Positions 45,836-55,056 of a stretch of DNA of 64,000 bases are shown piece after piece. How positions within the stretch are numbered: position 1 is the stretch's first letter; the number at the start of each line of letters is the position of its first letter. Position numbers and translations under genes: made by a program. Below the pieces are notes generated by a model. That model searched no databases, was not told the DNA's origin, and was given only the letters and a program-made list of their open reading frames with translations. Source of the stretch: Yoonia vestfoldensis DSM 16212 (lineage in GTDB: Bacteria; Pseudomonadota; Alphaproteobacteria; Rhodobacterales; Rhodobacteraceae); the NCBI RefSeq assembly GCF_000382265.1, contig NZ_KB907990.1, positions 1-64,000 on the forward strand, given 5' to 3'.

Positions 45836-46792
45836 ATGTCCAGAATCAGCGGCTATCATCACCTGACGCTCAGCACGCATGGCGTGCAGGAAGATTACGA
45901 TTTCTATACCAAGACGCTGGGCCTTTATTCGGTGAAGCGTACGGTGCTGTTCGACGGCGTGCTGCCGGTCTATCACCTGTATTATGGGGCCAGGAACGGC
46001 GATGCCTCGACCATCATCACGACATTCCCCTTTGCCAAGCCCGGCATTTTCGGGCGGCGCGGGTCGAACCAGTCCAAGGTCGTGATGCAGGCGATCCCCG
46101 TGGGCGCTAGCGAATTCTGGGTCAACCGGCTGAACGAAATGGGCGTGCCCGCGCGCAAGACCGCGCGTTTCGGCGCGGACCGCGTGGTGTTCGAACATCC
46201 CTGCGGCATCCCGCACGAGTTGGTCGAGAACCCCAGTGACAACCGCACACCGATTGCGAACCCCGATCGCGGCATCAGCGCCGAACACGGGATCAAAGGC
46301 ATCTATGGCGGCGCGATTTCCGTGATGGACCGCACCGCAATGGACGATTTCCTGACCATCGCCCTGCCAATGGAAAAGATCGCGGACACGCATGAGGGTC
46401 TGGTTTTCGCGGTCCCCACAAATGACGGTGCGAAATCCATCGTCGAGGTCCTGCACGAACCCGACGTGGCCCAAGGCACATGGACGCTGGCGGGCGGCAC
46501 GATTCACCACCTTGCGCTCAATACCGGCGATGAAGACAACCAGATGGCGCTGCGCGCCCATATCGAAGGCCTCGGGTTCACCGATATCTCCGAACAAAAG
46601 GACCGGATGTATTTCAAATCCTGCTATGTGCGCAGCCCCGGCGGCGCGCTGTTCGAGCTGGCCTGGACCGTGCCGGGCGGCTGGGCCAAGGACGAACCCG
46701 CCGACGCCATCGGCCAGACGCTGGTGTTCCCGCCGTGGTTCGCCGACCGGCAGGCCGAAATGGAAGCCGGGCTCGAGCCTGCGCAATTCTAG
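45836..46792 (+). CDS. VOC ring-cleaving dioxygenase (PcpA/LinE/MhqO-like)
   Basis: A 318-residue two-domain VOC protein behind AGAGGAGGAGACGTC. Metal ligands expected for PcpA-type hydroquinone dioxygenases (His11, His227, Glu276 in PcpA, as I recall) align with His9 (GYHHLTL), His225 (GTIHHLAL) and Glu274 (ALFELAW), a constant offset of two. These Fe(II) enzymes cleave hydroquinones next to a hydroxyl. Here the likely substrate is a hydroquinone or an overflow quinol formed with the hydroxyquinol pathway. First gene of the operon. The hydrolase gene follows after six bases. Confidence 0.82.
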   Translation: MSRISGYHHLTLSTHGVQEDYDFYTKTLGLYSVKRTVLFDGVLPVYHLYYGARNGDASTIITTFPFAKPGIFGRRGSNQSKVVMQAIPVGASEFWVNRLNEMGVPARKTARFGADRVVFEHPCGIPHELVENPSDNRTPIANPDRGISAEHGIKGIYGGAISVMDRTAMDDFLTIALPMEKIADTHEGLVFAVPTNDGAKSIVEVLHEPDVAQGTWTLAGGTIHHLALNTGDEDNQMALRAHIEGLGFTDISEQKDRMYFKSCYVRSPGGALFELAWTVPGGWAKDEPADAIGQTLVFPPWFADRQAEMEAGLEPAQF

Positions 46793-46798
46793 GACAGG

Positions 46799-47449
46799 AT
46801 GATGGTGCAGCCGGTTTTCCACGGGGCCGATCCGGGCGATGCAAAGGTGATCTGCATCGTCGTGCATGGGCGCGGCCAGACGCAGGCGGATATGATGGAC
46901 AGTATCGTCGCCCGCGTCGCGGTGCCGGACGTGCGTTTCGTGCTGCCGAAATCGGAGGGTCACGGCTGGTATGCCGCCCGCGCCATTGATCCCTTGACCG
47001 ACGAGACGTTGGTCGAAATGCACAACGGGGTCCGTCAGGTCACGACCCTGATCAAGGCCGAACGGGCCGCGGCACCCGATGTACCCGTCCTGCTATGCGG
47101 GTTTTCGCAAGGCGCTTGCCTGTCGGTCGAAACGCTGATGTGCCAGCCCACGATCGTGGATGCGGCCTGCCTATTCACCGCCTGCCGGATCGGGGCAGAG
47201 ACCGATAACCTGCCGCGCAAGCCGCTAGACGGGTTGAACGTCTACGCCAGCTGCGGCGATGCCGACCCCTGGATTCCGGCCCAAGCGCATCACCGGATGT
47301 TGGCCGATCTGACGCGCGCAGGCGCGCGGTTGCGCAGCGATATGTTCCCCGGTCGCCCGCATGAAGTGACCGATACCGAAATCGCGGCCCTGTCGGGCAT
47401 GCTGCGTGCCTTGGCGCATGGCACATTGATTTGGGGCGCGGAGGCATGA
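46799..47449 (+). CDS. alpha/beta hydrolase (phospholipase/carboxylesterase, MhqD-like)
   Basis: A 216-residue serine hydrolase: GFSQGACLS with nucleophile Ser103, Asp156 in SCGDADPW, and His188 in GRPHEVT complete the triad. IVVHGRGQ holds the oxyanion part. It pairs with the preceding VOC dioxygenase as MhqD pairs with MhqO/MhqE in Bacillus quinone detoxification. A role in hydrolysing a ring-cleavage lactone or ester is possible. Its stop overlaps the maleylacetate reductase start (ATGA). Confidence 0.82.
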   Translation: MMVQPVFHGADPGDAKVICIVVHGRGQTQADMMDSIVARVAVPDVRFVLPKSEGHGWYAARAIDPLTDETLVEMHNGVRQVTTLIKAERAAAPDVPVLLCGFSQGACLSVETLMCQPTIVDAACLFTACRIGAETDNLPRKPLDGLNVYASCGDADPWIPAQAHHRMLADLTRAGARLRSDMFPGRPHEVTDTEIAALSGMLRALAHGTLIWGAEA

Positions 47450-48513
47450 TCCATCCCCGCGCCTTCGTCTTTCCCGGCATTGCAACCAAGGTAATCTTTG
47501 GCCACGGCACGCTGGCCCAGGTGGGCGATGCGGTGCGATCGCTTGGCCGGGGCAAGGCGCTGGTGCTGTCGACGCCGCAGCAGGCGGATCAGGCGCGCGA
47601 TGTTGTGGACCGGCTTGGTGCGCTTGCAGCGGGGACCTTTACCGAAGCCGCGATGCACACGCCTGTCGATGTGACCGACCGCGCTGTTGCCGCCTATCAG
47701 GCGGCGGGGGCGGATTGTGTCGTCGCCATCGGCGGCGGGTCTACGACTGGGCTGGGCAAGGCAATCGCGGTCCGCACCAGCGCCGATCAGGTGGTGATCC
47801 CCACTACCTATGCCGGGTCAGAAATGACCGATATCCTTGGCGAAACCGACAAAGGCGAAAAGACCACCCGCCGCGATCCTGCGATCAGGCCGGAACTGGT
47901 GATCTACGACGTCGATCTGACGCTGGGCCTGCCTGTCAGCATGACCGTGACATCTGCGCTGAACGCCATCGCCCATGCGGTCGAAGGGCTTTACGCCGCC
48001 GATGCCAATCCGATCACCGACATGATGGCGCTGGAGTCGATCCGCGCGTTCAAGCGGGGTTTGCCAGAAGTGGTCGCCGACCCCGCCAACACAGAGGCCC
48101 GCGCCGAGGTGCTTTACGGCGCATGGCTCGGGTCGACCACGCTTGGCTATGTGTCGATGGCGCTGCATCACAAGCTTTGCCACGTGCTGGGCGGGTCCTT
48201 CGGGCTGCCCCATGCCGAAACCCATGCGATCATGTTGCCGCATACAGCGGGCTTCAATGCCATCGCGGTGCCGGAACAGCTGCGCCCGGTTGCGGAACTG
48301 ATGGGTGGCACGGTCGGCGGCGGCCTGTGGGATTTTGCCAAGGCGCTTGGCGCGCCGCTGCGTCTGTCCGATCTGGGGCTGGAGGAGCCCGATCTGGACC
48401 GCGCCGCCGAGATCGCGACACGCCAACCCTATGCCAACCCGCGCAAGTTCACGCGCGATGACATCAAGACCATCCTGACGGACGCGTGGCGAGGGACGCG
48501 GTCCGTCACCTGA
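47446..48513 (+). CDS. maleylacetate reductase
   Basis: About 355 residues of the iron-containing alcohol dehydrogenase fold. VAIGGGSTTGLGKAIAVRT (NADH loop), IPTTYAGSEMTDI, and MALHHKLCHVLGGSFGLPHAETHAIMLPH (metal/His region) are specific to maleylacetate reductases rather than ordinary Fe-ADHs. The start is the ATG at 47446 overlapping the previous stop. It reduces maleylacetate to 3-oxoadipate, the product of the intradiol cleavage encoded at 55053. Confidence 0.92.
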   Translation: MIHPRAFVFPGIATKVIFGHGTLAQVGDAVRSLGRGKALVLSTPQQADQARDVVDRLGALAAGTFTEAAMHTPVDVTDRAVAAYQAAGADCVVAIGGGSTTGLGKAIAVRTSADQVVIPTTYAGSEMTDILGETDKGEKTTRRDPAIRPELVIYDVDLTLGLPVSMTVTSALNAIAHAVEGLYAADANPITDMMALESIRAFKRGLPEVVADPANTEARAEVLYGAWLGSTTLGYVSMALHHKLCHVLGGSFGLPHAETHAIMLPHTAGFNAIAVPEQLRPVAELMGGTVGGGLWDFAKALGAPLRLSDLGLEEPDLDRAAEIATRQPYANPRKFTRDDIKTILTDAWRGTRSVT

Positions 48514-48544
48514 CAAACGTAAACTTGAACTGGGAGGATTTAAG

Positions 48545-49825
48545 ATGATTACGCGACGCAAATTACTGAAAACCGGCATGGCCAGCGGCTTTGCCTTGTC
48601 CGCTTCGGGGCTGGCCATGCCCGCGCTTGCACAGGGCCGGGCCGTGCGCATCGGCTATGTCAGCCCGCAGACCGGCCCGCTTGCGGGCTTTGCAGAGGCC
48701 GACACATTCACCATCGCCATGTTCAACCGCGTGATGGCCGAACAGGGCATCGCGGTCGAGGTGACCGTCAAGGACAGCCAGTCCAACCCGAACCGCGCCG
48801 CGACCGTTGCGCAGGAGCTGATCATCGACGACGAAGTGGATTTCATGCTTGTCGCCTCGACGCCTGAAACCACGAACCCCGTGGCGACGGTCTGCGAATC
48901 CGAAGGCGTGCCGGTGATTTCCACCAAGGCCCCATGGCAGCCATTCTTCATCGGCCAGCAAGGCAACCCCGGCGATCCGACAAGCTGGCAGCCGTTCAAC
49001 TATGCCTACCATTATTTCTGGGGGCTGGAGGATGTGATCGCCGTTTTCACCAATATGTGGAACCAGCTTGATACCAACAAACAGGTCGGCGGGCTGTTCC
49101 CGAACGATGCGGACGGCAACGCCTGGGGTGATCCGAATGTCGGTGTGGCCCCCGGTTTCGCCGCGTCGGGCTACACCACCACCGATCCGGGCCGTTACCA
49201 GAACCTGACCGACGATTTCAGCGCGCAGATCAACGCGTTCCGTGCGGCCAATGCCGAAATCGTCACTGGCGTCGTGATCCCGCCGGATTTCACGACCTTC
49301 CGCAACCAGTCGCTGCAGCAGGGGTTCCAACCCAAGGCGATCACCGTGGCCAAGGCGATCCTGTTTCCGCAATCGGTCGAAACGCTGGGCGAGGCGGGTC
49401 ACAACCTGTCGTCCGAAGTCTGGTGGTCCGCAAGCCATCCGTTCACCTCGTCCCTGACCGGCGAAAGCTGCGCCGATCTGGCCGCGAGCTTTACCGCCGA
49501 GACAGGCCGCCCCTGGACCCAGCCGATCGGCTTTGTCCATTCCCTGTTCGAAATGGCGGCCGATGTGATCAAGCGCGCCTCTGACCCGACCGACCCCGAT
49601 GATGTGGTCGAAACGATCCGCGCGACGGAGCTGAACACGATGGTCGGGCGCATTGCATGGGACGGCGCGGGCGTGCCGCCCTTTGCCGCGCAGAACGTCT
49701 GCAAGACACCGCTGGTCGGCGGCCAGTGGCGGCGCAAGGAGGATGGGACCTTTGATCTGGTCGTCGTGGATAACACGACAGCGCCGGAGATCCCGACTGG
49801 CGGGACGATGGAGGCTTTGGCCTAA
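48545..49825 (+). CDS. branched-chain-type ABC substrate-binding protein, probably aromatic-specific
   Basis: A 426-residue Peripla_BP_6 protein with a Tat signal (TRRKLLKTGMASGFALSAS, cleavage near ALAQG) and IGYVSPQTGPLAGFAEADTF at the mature start. Context (ring-cleavage enzymes on both sides, LIV-type ATPases and permeases after it) points to an aromatic or quinol ligand rather than an amino acid. A GC-rich hairpin repeat follows before livG. Confidence 0.88.
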   Translation: MITRRKLLKTGMASGFALSASGLAMPALAQGRAVRIGYVSPQTGPLAGFAEADTFTIAMFNRVMAEQGIAVEVTVKDSQSNPNRAATVAQELIIDDEVDFMLVASTPETTNPVATVCESEGVPVISTKAPWQPFFIGQQGNPGDPTSWQPFNYAYHYFWGLEDVIAVFTNMWNQLDTNKQVGGLFPNDADGNAWGDPNVGVAPGFAASGYTTTDPGRYQNLTDDFSAQINAFRAANAEIVTGVVIPPDFTTFRNQSLQQGFQPKAITVAKAILFPQSVETLGEAGHNLSSEVWWSASHPFTSSLTGESCADLAASFTAETGRPWTQPIGFVHSLFEMAADVIKRASDPTDPDDVVETIRATELNTMVGRIAWDGAGVPPFAAQNVCKTPLVGGQWRRKEDGTFDLVVVDNTTAPEIPTGGTMEALA

Positions 49826-49834
49826 GCCTCGCCA

Positions 49835-49895
49835 GAGGCCCCGGGTTAAGCCCGGGGCGCTGGCACACCACACCCCTGACTTGTTCCGGGGCCTC
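49835..49895. repeat. REP-like GC-rich palindromic element after the binding-protein gene
   Basis: GCCCCGGG/CCCGGGGC (49838-49858) forms a strong hairpin. GAGGCCCCGG (49835-49844) also pairs with CCGGGGCCTC (49886-49895), so two alternative folds exist. I recall similar CCCGGG-type palindromes scattered in alphaproteobacterial intergenic regions. Location fits a 3' stabiliser for the binding-protein mRNA. Confidence 0.6.
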
Positions 49896-49917
49896 ACTGC
49901 CAACAAACGGAAACCTC

Positions 49918-50637
49918 ATGCCGATCCTGTCCTTGCAGAATGTCTCCAAATCCTTCGGTGCCCTCAAGGTGACCGATGACGTCAGCTTTGACGTGCCGCA
50001 GGGGCAGGCTTTGGGCATCATCGGGCCGAACGGGGCGGGCAAATCGACGCTGTTTAACCTCATCACCGGCAATATCGCCGCCGACCGTGGCACGGTGATC
50101 TTTGACGGGCAGGACGTGACCCGCGTCTCGCCCATGCAGCGCTGTCTGGCGGGTGTGGGCCGGTCGTTCCAGATCCCGCAGCCGTTTTCCAACCTCACCG
50201 TGTTCGAAAACCTCGTCGTTGCTGCCGCCCACGGACAGGCCCGCCGCGAAAAGGACGTGGCGGATATGTGCGCGACCATCTTGGAGCGCACCGAACTGAT
50301 CGACCGCGCCAATGATCCGGCGGGGGGGCTGAGCCTGTTGCAGCGCAAGCGTCTGGAACTGGCCCGAGCGATGGCGACGCGGCCCAAACTGCTGCTCCTC
50401 GATGAAATCGCGGGCGGGCTGACCGAGGGCGAATGTCAGGCGCTGATCCGCACGATCCGCGCGATCCATGCCGAAGGCACCACGATCATCTGGATCGAAC
50501 ATGTGCTGCACGCGCTGAATTCCGTGGTCGAACGCCTGCTGGTCTTGGATTTTGGTCGCGTGATCGGGTTGGGCGAGCCTGCCGCGATCATGGCCAGCCG
50601 CGAAGTGCGCGAAATCTATCTGGGGATCGACATATGA
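49918..50637 (+). CDS. LIV-type ABC transporter ATPase (LivG-like)
   Basis: A 239-residue ATPase: Walker A GPNGAGKST near residue 39, GRSFQIPQPFSNLTVFENL (LivG Q-loop region), signature SLLQRKRLELARA (a Leu-Gln-Arg variant of LSGGQ), Walker B LLLLDEIAGGLT. The LSGGQ is replaced by LSLLQ, common in LivG. Couples ATP use to import with the partner LivF-like gene, which overlaps its stop by four bases. Confidence 0.93.
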   Translation: MPILSLQNVSKSFGALKVTDDVSFDVPQGQALGIIGPNGAGKSTLFNLITGNIAADRGTVIFDGQDVTRVSPMQRCLAGVGRSFQIPQPFSNLTVFENLVVAAAHGQARREKDVADMCATILERTELIDRANDPAGGLSLLQRKRLELARAMATRPKLLLLDEIAGGLTEGECQALIRTIRAIHAEGTTIIWIEHVLHALNSVVERLLVLDFGRVIGLGEPAAIMASREVREIYLGIDI

Positions 50638-51341
50638 ACCTGTTGCAAGTCCAAGGGCTGACCGCGCGTTACGGCGATTTTCAGGCGCTTTACGGCGTCG
50701 ATCTGCATCTGGACGCGGGCGAGGCGATTGCCATCATCGGCGCGAATGGCGCGGGCAAGACCACGCTGATGCGGTCGATTTCCGGCGTTCTGCGCAATGC
50801 CCCCGAGATGATCACGCTTGACGGCGCGCCGATGGGGGCCGCGCGTGCGGATGAAATGCTGATGCAGGGTGTCGCGATGGTGCCCGAGGGGCGCAAATTG
50901 TTCCCCTCGCTCAGTGTCGAGGAAAACCTCCTGATCGGAGCGCATGCGCGCAAGGCGGCCGGATATTGGACCCTCCGGAAAGTTTATGACCTGTTCCCGA
51001 TCCTGCACGAAAAACGCAGGCAGCCCGCGACGTCCTTGTCCGGCGGGCAGCAACAGATGGTCGCGATCGGGCGGGCGCTGATGTCCAATCCGCGCGTGCT
51101 GCTTTGCGATGAAATCAGCCTTGGTCTGGCCCCCGTGGTGATCCGCGACATCTATGCCGCCTTGCCGCAGATCCGTGACAGCGGCGCCGCGGTGATCGTC
51201 GTGGAACAGGATATCGGGCAGGCGCTGAAGGTGGCGGACCGCGTCTATTGCATGATGGAAGGCCGCGTCACCCTGTCCGGCCTGCCAAGCGAACTCAGCC
51301 GCGAGGCGATCCACGACGCCTATTTCGGGGTCAGCGCATGA
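50634..51341 (+). CDS. LIV-type ABC transporter ATPase (LivF-like)
   Basis: A 235-residue ATPase starting at the ATG at 50634. Walker A GANGAGKTT, the LivF-type MVPEGRKLFPSLSVEENLLIG, full signature SLSGGQQQMVAIGRAL and Walker B LLCDEISLGLAP. The longer frame upstream is shadow. Overlaps livG-like and livH-like genes by ATGA/GCATGA junctions. Confidence 0.93.
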   Translation: MNLLQVQGLTARYGDFQALYGVDLHLDAGEAIAIIGANGAGKTTLMRSISGVLRNAPEMITLDGAPMGAARADEMLMQGVAMVPEGRKLFPSLSVEENLLIGAHARKAAGYWTLRKVYDLFPILHEKRRQPATSLSGGQQQMVAIGRALMSNPRVLLCDEISLGLAPVVIRDIYAALPQIRDSGAAVIVVEQDIGQALKVADRVYCMMEGRVTLSGLPSELSREAIHDAYFGVSA

Positions 51342-52201
51342 TCTGGGTCGATACAATCGTGCAGGGCATCCTGCTGGGCGGGCTTTATGCGCTGTTTGCC
51401 GCGGGGCTAAGCCTTGTGTTCGGGATCATGCGGCTGGTGAACCTTGCCCATGGCGACCTGATCGTGATGGCGGCCTATGTCATTCTGGTTGTGGTGTCCT
51501 TCCTTGGCATCAACCCGTTTCTGGCCGCCGCGATTGCCATGCCGCTGATGTTCGGTTTCGGCTGGCTGTTGCAGCGCATCGTGCTGAACCGCGTGCTGGG
51601 CGAGGATATCCTGCCACCGCTGCTGGTCACTTTCGGGCTGTCCATCGTATTGCAGAACGCACTTCTGGAAGGGTTCACCGCCGACAGCCAGCGGATCGGG
51701 GCAGGGGCGCTGGAAACCGCGTCCTTTGCCGTGGGGCCTGTTACCTTGGGCGTGATGCCTGTGCTGACCTTTCTGTCGGCCATTGCGGTGATCGTCGGGC
51801 TGAACCAGTTGTTTTACCGCACCGCCCTTGGCCGCGCGTTCCGCGCCACATCGGATGATCCGGTCACGGCAAGCCTGATGGGGATCAAGCCGGCCTCGGT
51901 TTTCGCCACCGCCACCGGCATCGCGATGATCGTGGTGACGATTGCGGCGCTTTATCTCGGCATGCGCGCCAATTTCGATCCCACCATCGGGCCAGCGCGG
52001 CTGATCTATGCTTTCGAGGCGGTGATTATCGGCGGTCTCGGCTCGCTCTGGGGGACGCTGGCGGGCGGGATTATCATCGGCGTGGCGCAGACCGTGGGCG
52101 CGGCGATCAACCCCGAATGGCAGATCCTCGCAGGGCATGTTGCCTTTCTGGTAGTGCTGCTGATCAAGCCGCGGGGCCTGTTCCCGCGCGCCTATGATTG
52201 A
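51338..52201 (+). CDS. LIV-type ABC transporter permease (LivH-like)
   Basis: About 287 residues, eight membrane helices, start ATG at 51338 overlapping the previous stop. GLYALFAAGLSLVFGIMRLVNLAHGD is the LivH N-terminal motif. GRAFRATSDDPVTASLMGIKPASVF is the EAA-type coupling loop, and EAVIIGGLGSLWGTLAGGI the conserved C-terminal helix. Confidence 0.93.
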   Translation: MIWVDTIVQGILLGGLYALFAAGLSLVFGIMRLVNLAHGDLIVMAAYVILVVVSFLGINPFLAAAIAMPLMFGFGWLLQRIVLNRVLGEDILPPLLVTFGLSIVLQNALLEGFTADSQRIGAGALETASFAVGPVTLGVMPVLTFLSAIAVIVGLNQLFYRTALGRAFRATSDDPVTASLMGIKPASVFATATGIAMIVVTIAALYLGMRANFDPTIGPARLIYAFEAVIIGGLGSLWGTLAGGIIIGVAQTVGAAINPEWQILAGHVAFLVVLLIKPRGLFPRAYD

Positions 52202-52211
52202 GGGGGACGCC

Positions 52212-53279
52212 ATGTATATCGTCGAAACCCGCACCAAAGCGTCACGCATCGCAGGCATTGCCGCGCTGGTTCTGCTGGTGGCGCTGATCGCCGCACCGCT
52301 GTTCGCCAGCCGCAGCATGATCCAGGATCTGTTCTTCATCCTGACCATGCTGACGCTCGCGCAATTCTGGAACCTGCTCGCAGGCTATGGCGGCCTGGTC
52401 AGCGTGGGGCAGCATGCCTTTGTCGGGATCGGGGCCTATACGCTGTTCGGGGCGGGCATCCTGTGGGGGATGGACCCGATTGCCGCGCTGCTGATTTGTG
52501 GCGTGGTTGCGGCGATCATCGCCGTGCCGACCGCCTTTTTCGCCTTCCGCCTTGCCGGGGCCTATTTCGCCATCGGCACATGGGTCGTGGCGGAGGTCGT
52601 ACGCCTGCTGGTCGCGCAATGGCAAACGCTGGGCGGCGGGTCCGGCACGTCGCTGCCACCGCAAGCGCGCGATTTCATCGGCGTCGAAACAATCGCCACC
52701 TTGCTGGATGTGCGCACCGCCGCCGCGCGGGATATCGTGACCTATTGGCTGGCTTTGGCGCTGGCCGTTGCCACCATCGGCGGCATCTACTGGCTGTTGC
52801 GCACCAAACGCGGCCTCGCCCTCGCCGCCGTGCGCGACAATATCGAGGCTGCGAAATCCGTCGGCGTTGATGCGGTGCGCATGAAATGGCTGGTGTTTCT
52901 GGTGTCCGCCTTCGGCACCGGCATCGCAGGCGGGCTGATCTATCTACAAAAAGGGCGCGTCAGTCCCGATGCAGCCTTCAGCGTCACGGACTGGACTGCG
53001 TTTGTGATCTTCATCGTCGTGATCGGCGGGATCGGCACCGTTGAGGGGCCGATCATCGGGGTGATCGTGTTCTTCCTGCTGCAATCGCTGCTGGCCGATT
53101 ACGGCAGCGCCTATCTGATCGTGCTGGGCGCGCTTGGCATCGTGATCATGCTGTTTGCGCCGCGCGGTATCTGGGGCCTGATCTCGGCGCGCACCGGCAT
53201 CCAGCTTTTCCCAATTCGCCGCCGCCTGCGCCGCGCGGCAACATCCACAAAACCAACAACAGGAGAGAGACATGGCTGA
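52212..53279 (+). CDS. LIV-type ABC transporter permease (LivM-like)
   Basis: About 355 residues, start ATG at 52212 behind GAGGGGGAC. LLAGYGGLVSVGQHAFVGIGAYTLF and GLALAAVRDNIEAAKSVGVDAVRMKWLVFLVSAFGTGIAGGL are the LivM hallmarks. Its last residues overlap the monooxygenase start by eight bases, showing the transporter and enzymes are one transcript. Confidence 0.93.
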   Translation: MYIVETRTKASRIAGIAALVLLVALIAAPLFASRSMIQDLFFILTMLTLAQFWNLLAGYGGLVSVGQHAFVGIGAYTLFGAGILWGMDPIAALLICGVVAAIIAVPTAFFAFRLAGAYFAIGTWVVAEVVRLLVAQWQTLGGGSGTSLPPQARDFIGVETIATLLDVRTAAARDIVTYWLALALAVATIGGIYWLLRTKRGLALAAVRDNIEAAKSVGVDAVRMKWLVFLVSAFGTGIAGGLIYLQKGRVSPDAAFSVTDWTAFVIFIVVIGGIGTVEGPIIGVIVFFLLQSLLADYGSAYLIVLGALGIVIMLFAPRGIWGLISARTGIQLFPIRRRLRRAATSTKPTTGERHG

Positions 53280-55056
53280 CATGGAAACCGACGTTCTGAT
53301 CATTGGCACCGGGCCTGCCGGGTCCGCCTCTGCCGCGCTGTTGTCGACCTATGGCATCCGCAATATCGCGATCAATCGCTATAGCTGGCTGGCCAATACA
53401 CCGCGCGCCCATATCACCAACCAGCGCACGATGGAGGTGCTGCGCGATCTGGGCCGCGAGGTCGAGGCCGAGGCCTATATGCACGCCACCGAACAGGAAT
53501 TGATGGGCGAAAACGTGTTCTGCGAAAGCCTTGCGGGCGAGGAGATTGGCCGCATGCGCAGCTGGGGCACGCATCCGATGTCCAAGGCCGAACATCTGTT
53601 GTCATCGCCCACTTTCATGAACGATCTGCCGCAGACGTTCATGGAACCGATCCTGTTCACGACCGCCGCCAAACGCGGCACGCAAAGCCGGATGAGCACG
53701 GAATATCTGTCGCATGTGCAGGATGCGGATGGCGTCACCGCCACCGTGCGCGACCGGCTGACGGGCCAGACCCTGACGATCCGCGCGAAATACATGATCG
53801 GGGCCGATGGCGGCAATTCGCTGGTGGCCGAGACTGAAAACCTGCCCATCGAAGGCAAGATGGGCGTGGGCGGGTCCATGAACATCCTGTTCCGTGCCGA
53901 TTTGTCCAAATATGTCGCGCACCGCCCCTCGGTCCTTTACTGGGTCATGCAGCCCGGTGCCAATGTCGGCGGGATCGGCATGGGGCTGGTGCGAATGATC
54001 CGGCCGTGGAACGAATGGCTGATCGTCTGGGGCTATGACATCAACGGACCTGCGCCGGATGTGACGCCGGACTATGCGACCGAAGTCGCGCGGCAGTTGG
54101 TGGGTGATCCCAAGCTTGAGATCGAACTGATCAGCGCCAACACATGGACCGTGAACAACGCCTATGCGACGCAGATGCAAAAGGGCCGCGTGTTCATCAT
54201 GGGGGATGCCGCGCACCGGCATCCGCCGTCGAACGGGCTGGGGTCGAATACGTCCATTCAGGATGCGTTCAACCTGTGCTGGAAACTCGCCGCGGTGATC
54301 AAGGGGCAGGCGGGGCAGGCGCTGCTTGACAGCTACACAGCCGAACGCGCACCTGTGGCCAAACAGATCGTCACCCGCGCCAACCAGTCCATCGGTGAAT
54401 TCGGCCCGATCTTTGACGCGCTTGGCCTGACAGGGTCGGTCGATCCGGTGAAGATGCAGAAAAACATGGACGCCCGCACCGCCAGCGGCCCTGCCGCGGA
54501 AAAACAGCGCGCGGCGCTCCGCGATGCGATTGCCTTCAAGAAATATGAATTCGACTGCCACGGGGTCGAGATGAACCAGCGCTATCATTCGGATGCCATC
54601 GTCACTGACGGGCAGTTGGAGCCCCCCTTCGCGATGGACGAGGAATTGCACTACCACCCCACCACATGGCCCGGCGCGCGGCTGCCGCATGCCTGGGTCT
54701 TCACGGCCACGGGCGAAAAGCTGTCCACACTTGACCTGACCGGCCACGGCACCTTCACCCTGCTGACCGGCATCGGGGGCGAGGCGTGGAATGACGCAGC
54801 CGTCACCGTGGCGGGTGAGCTGGGCCTGACCATCAAGGTCCATGAAATCGGCCCCCGCCGCGCCATTCAGGACCATACCGGCGACTGGGCGCGTGTGCGC
54901 GATATCCGTGACAGCGGCTGCGTGCTGGTGCGCCCCGACCATCACGTCGCATGGCGCGTGGATGAAATGGTGGCGAACCCCGCGACCGAGCTTCGCCGCG
55001 TGATGACGGCAATCCTGCAACCGGCGCAATCCGCCCGCATCAAAGGTGCCGCATGA
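53272..55056 (+). CDS. FAD-dependent aromatic-ring monooxygenase (phenol/resorcinol hydroxylase type)
   Basis: A 594-residue flavoprotein of the TfdB/phenol 2-hydroxylase group: Rossmann IIGTGPAGSASA (Gly12, Gly14, Gly17), NQRTMEVLRDLG, MIGADGGNS, and GDAAHRHPPSNGLGSNTSIQDAFNLCWKLA (from 311). The C-terminal 150 residues form the thioredoxin-like tail of this group. It hydroxylates a phenolic ring ortho or para with NAD(P)H and O2. Coupled to hydroxyquinol dioxygenase (ATGA) downstream, it most likely makes hydroxyquinol from resorcinol or hydroquinone. Confidence 0.88.
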   Translation: MADMETDVLIIGTGPAGSASAALLSTYGIRNIAINRYSWLANTPRAHITNQRTMEVLRDLGREVEAEAYMHATEQELMGENVFCESLAGEEIGRMRSWGTHPMSKAEHLLSSPTFMNDLPQTFMEPILFTTAAKRGTQSRMSTEYLSHVQDADGVTATVRDRLTGQTLTIRAKYMIGADGGNSLVAETENLPIEGKMGVGGSMNILFRADLSKYVAHRPSVLYWVMQPGANVGGIGMGLVRMIRPWNEWLIVWGYDINGPAPDVTPDYATEVARQLVGDPKLEIELISANTWTVNNAYATQMQKGRVFIMGDAAHRHPPSNGLGSNTSIQDAFNLCWKLAAVIKGQAGQALLDSYTAERAPVAKQIVTRANQSIGEFGPIFDALGLTGSVDPVKMQKNMDARTASGPAAEKQRAALRDAIAFKKYEFDCHGVEMNQRYHSDAIVTDGQLEPPFAMDEELHYHPTTWPGARLPHAWVFTATGEKLSTLDLTGHGTFTLLTGIGGEAWNDAAVTVAGELGLTIKVHEIGPRRAIQDHTGDWARVRDIRDSGCVLVRPDHHVAWRVDEMVANPATELRRVMTAILQPAQSARIKGAA

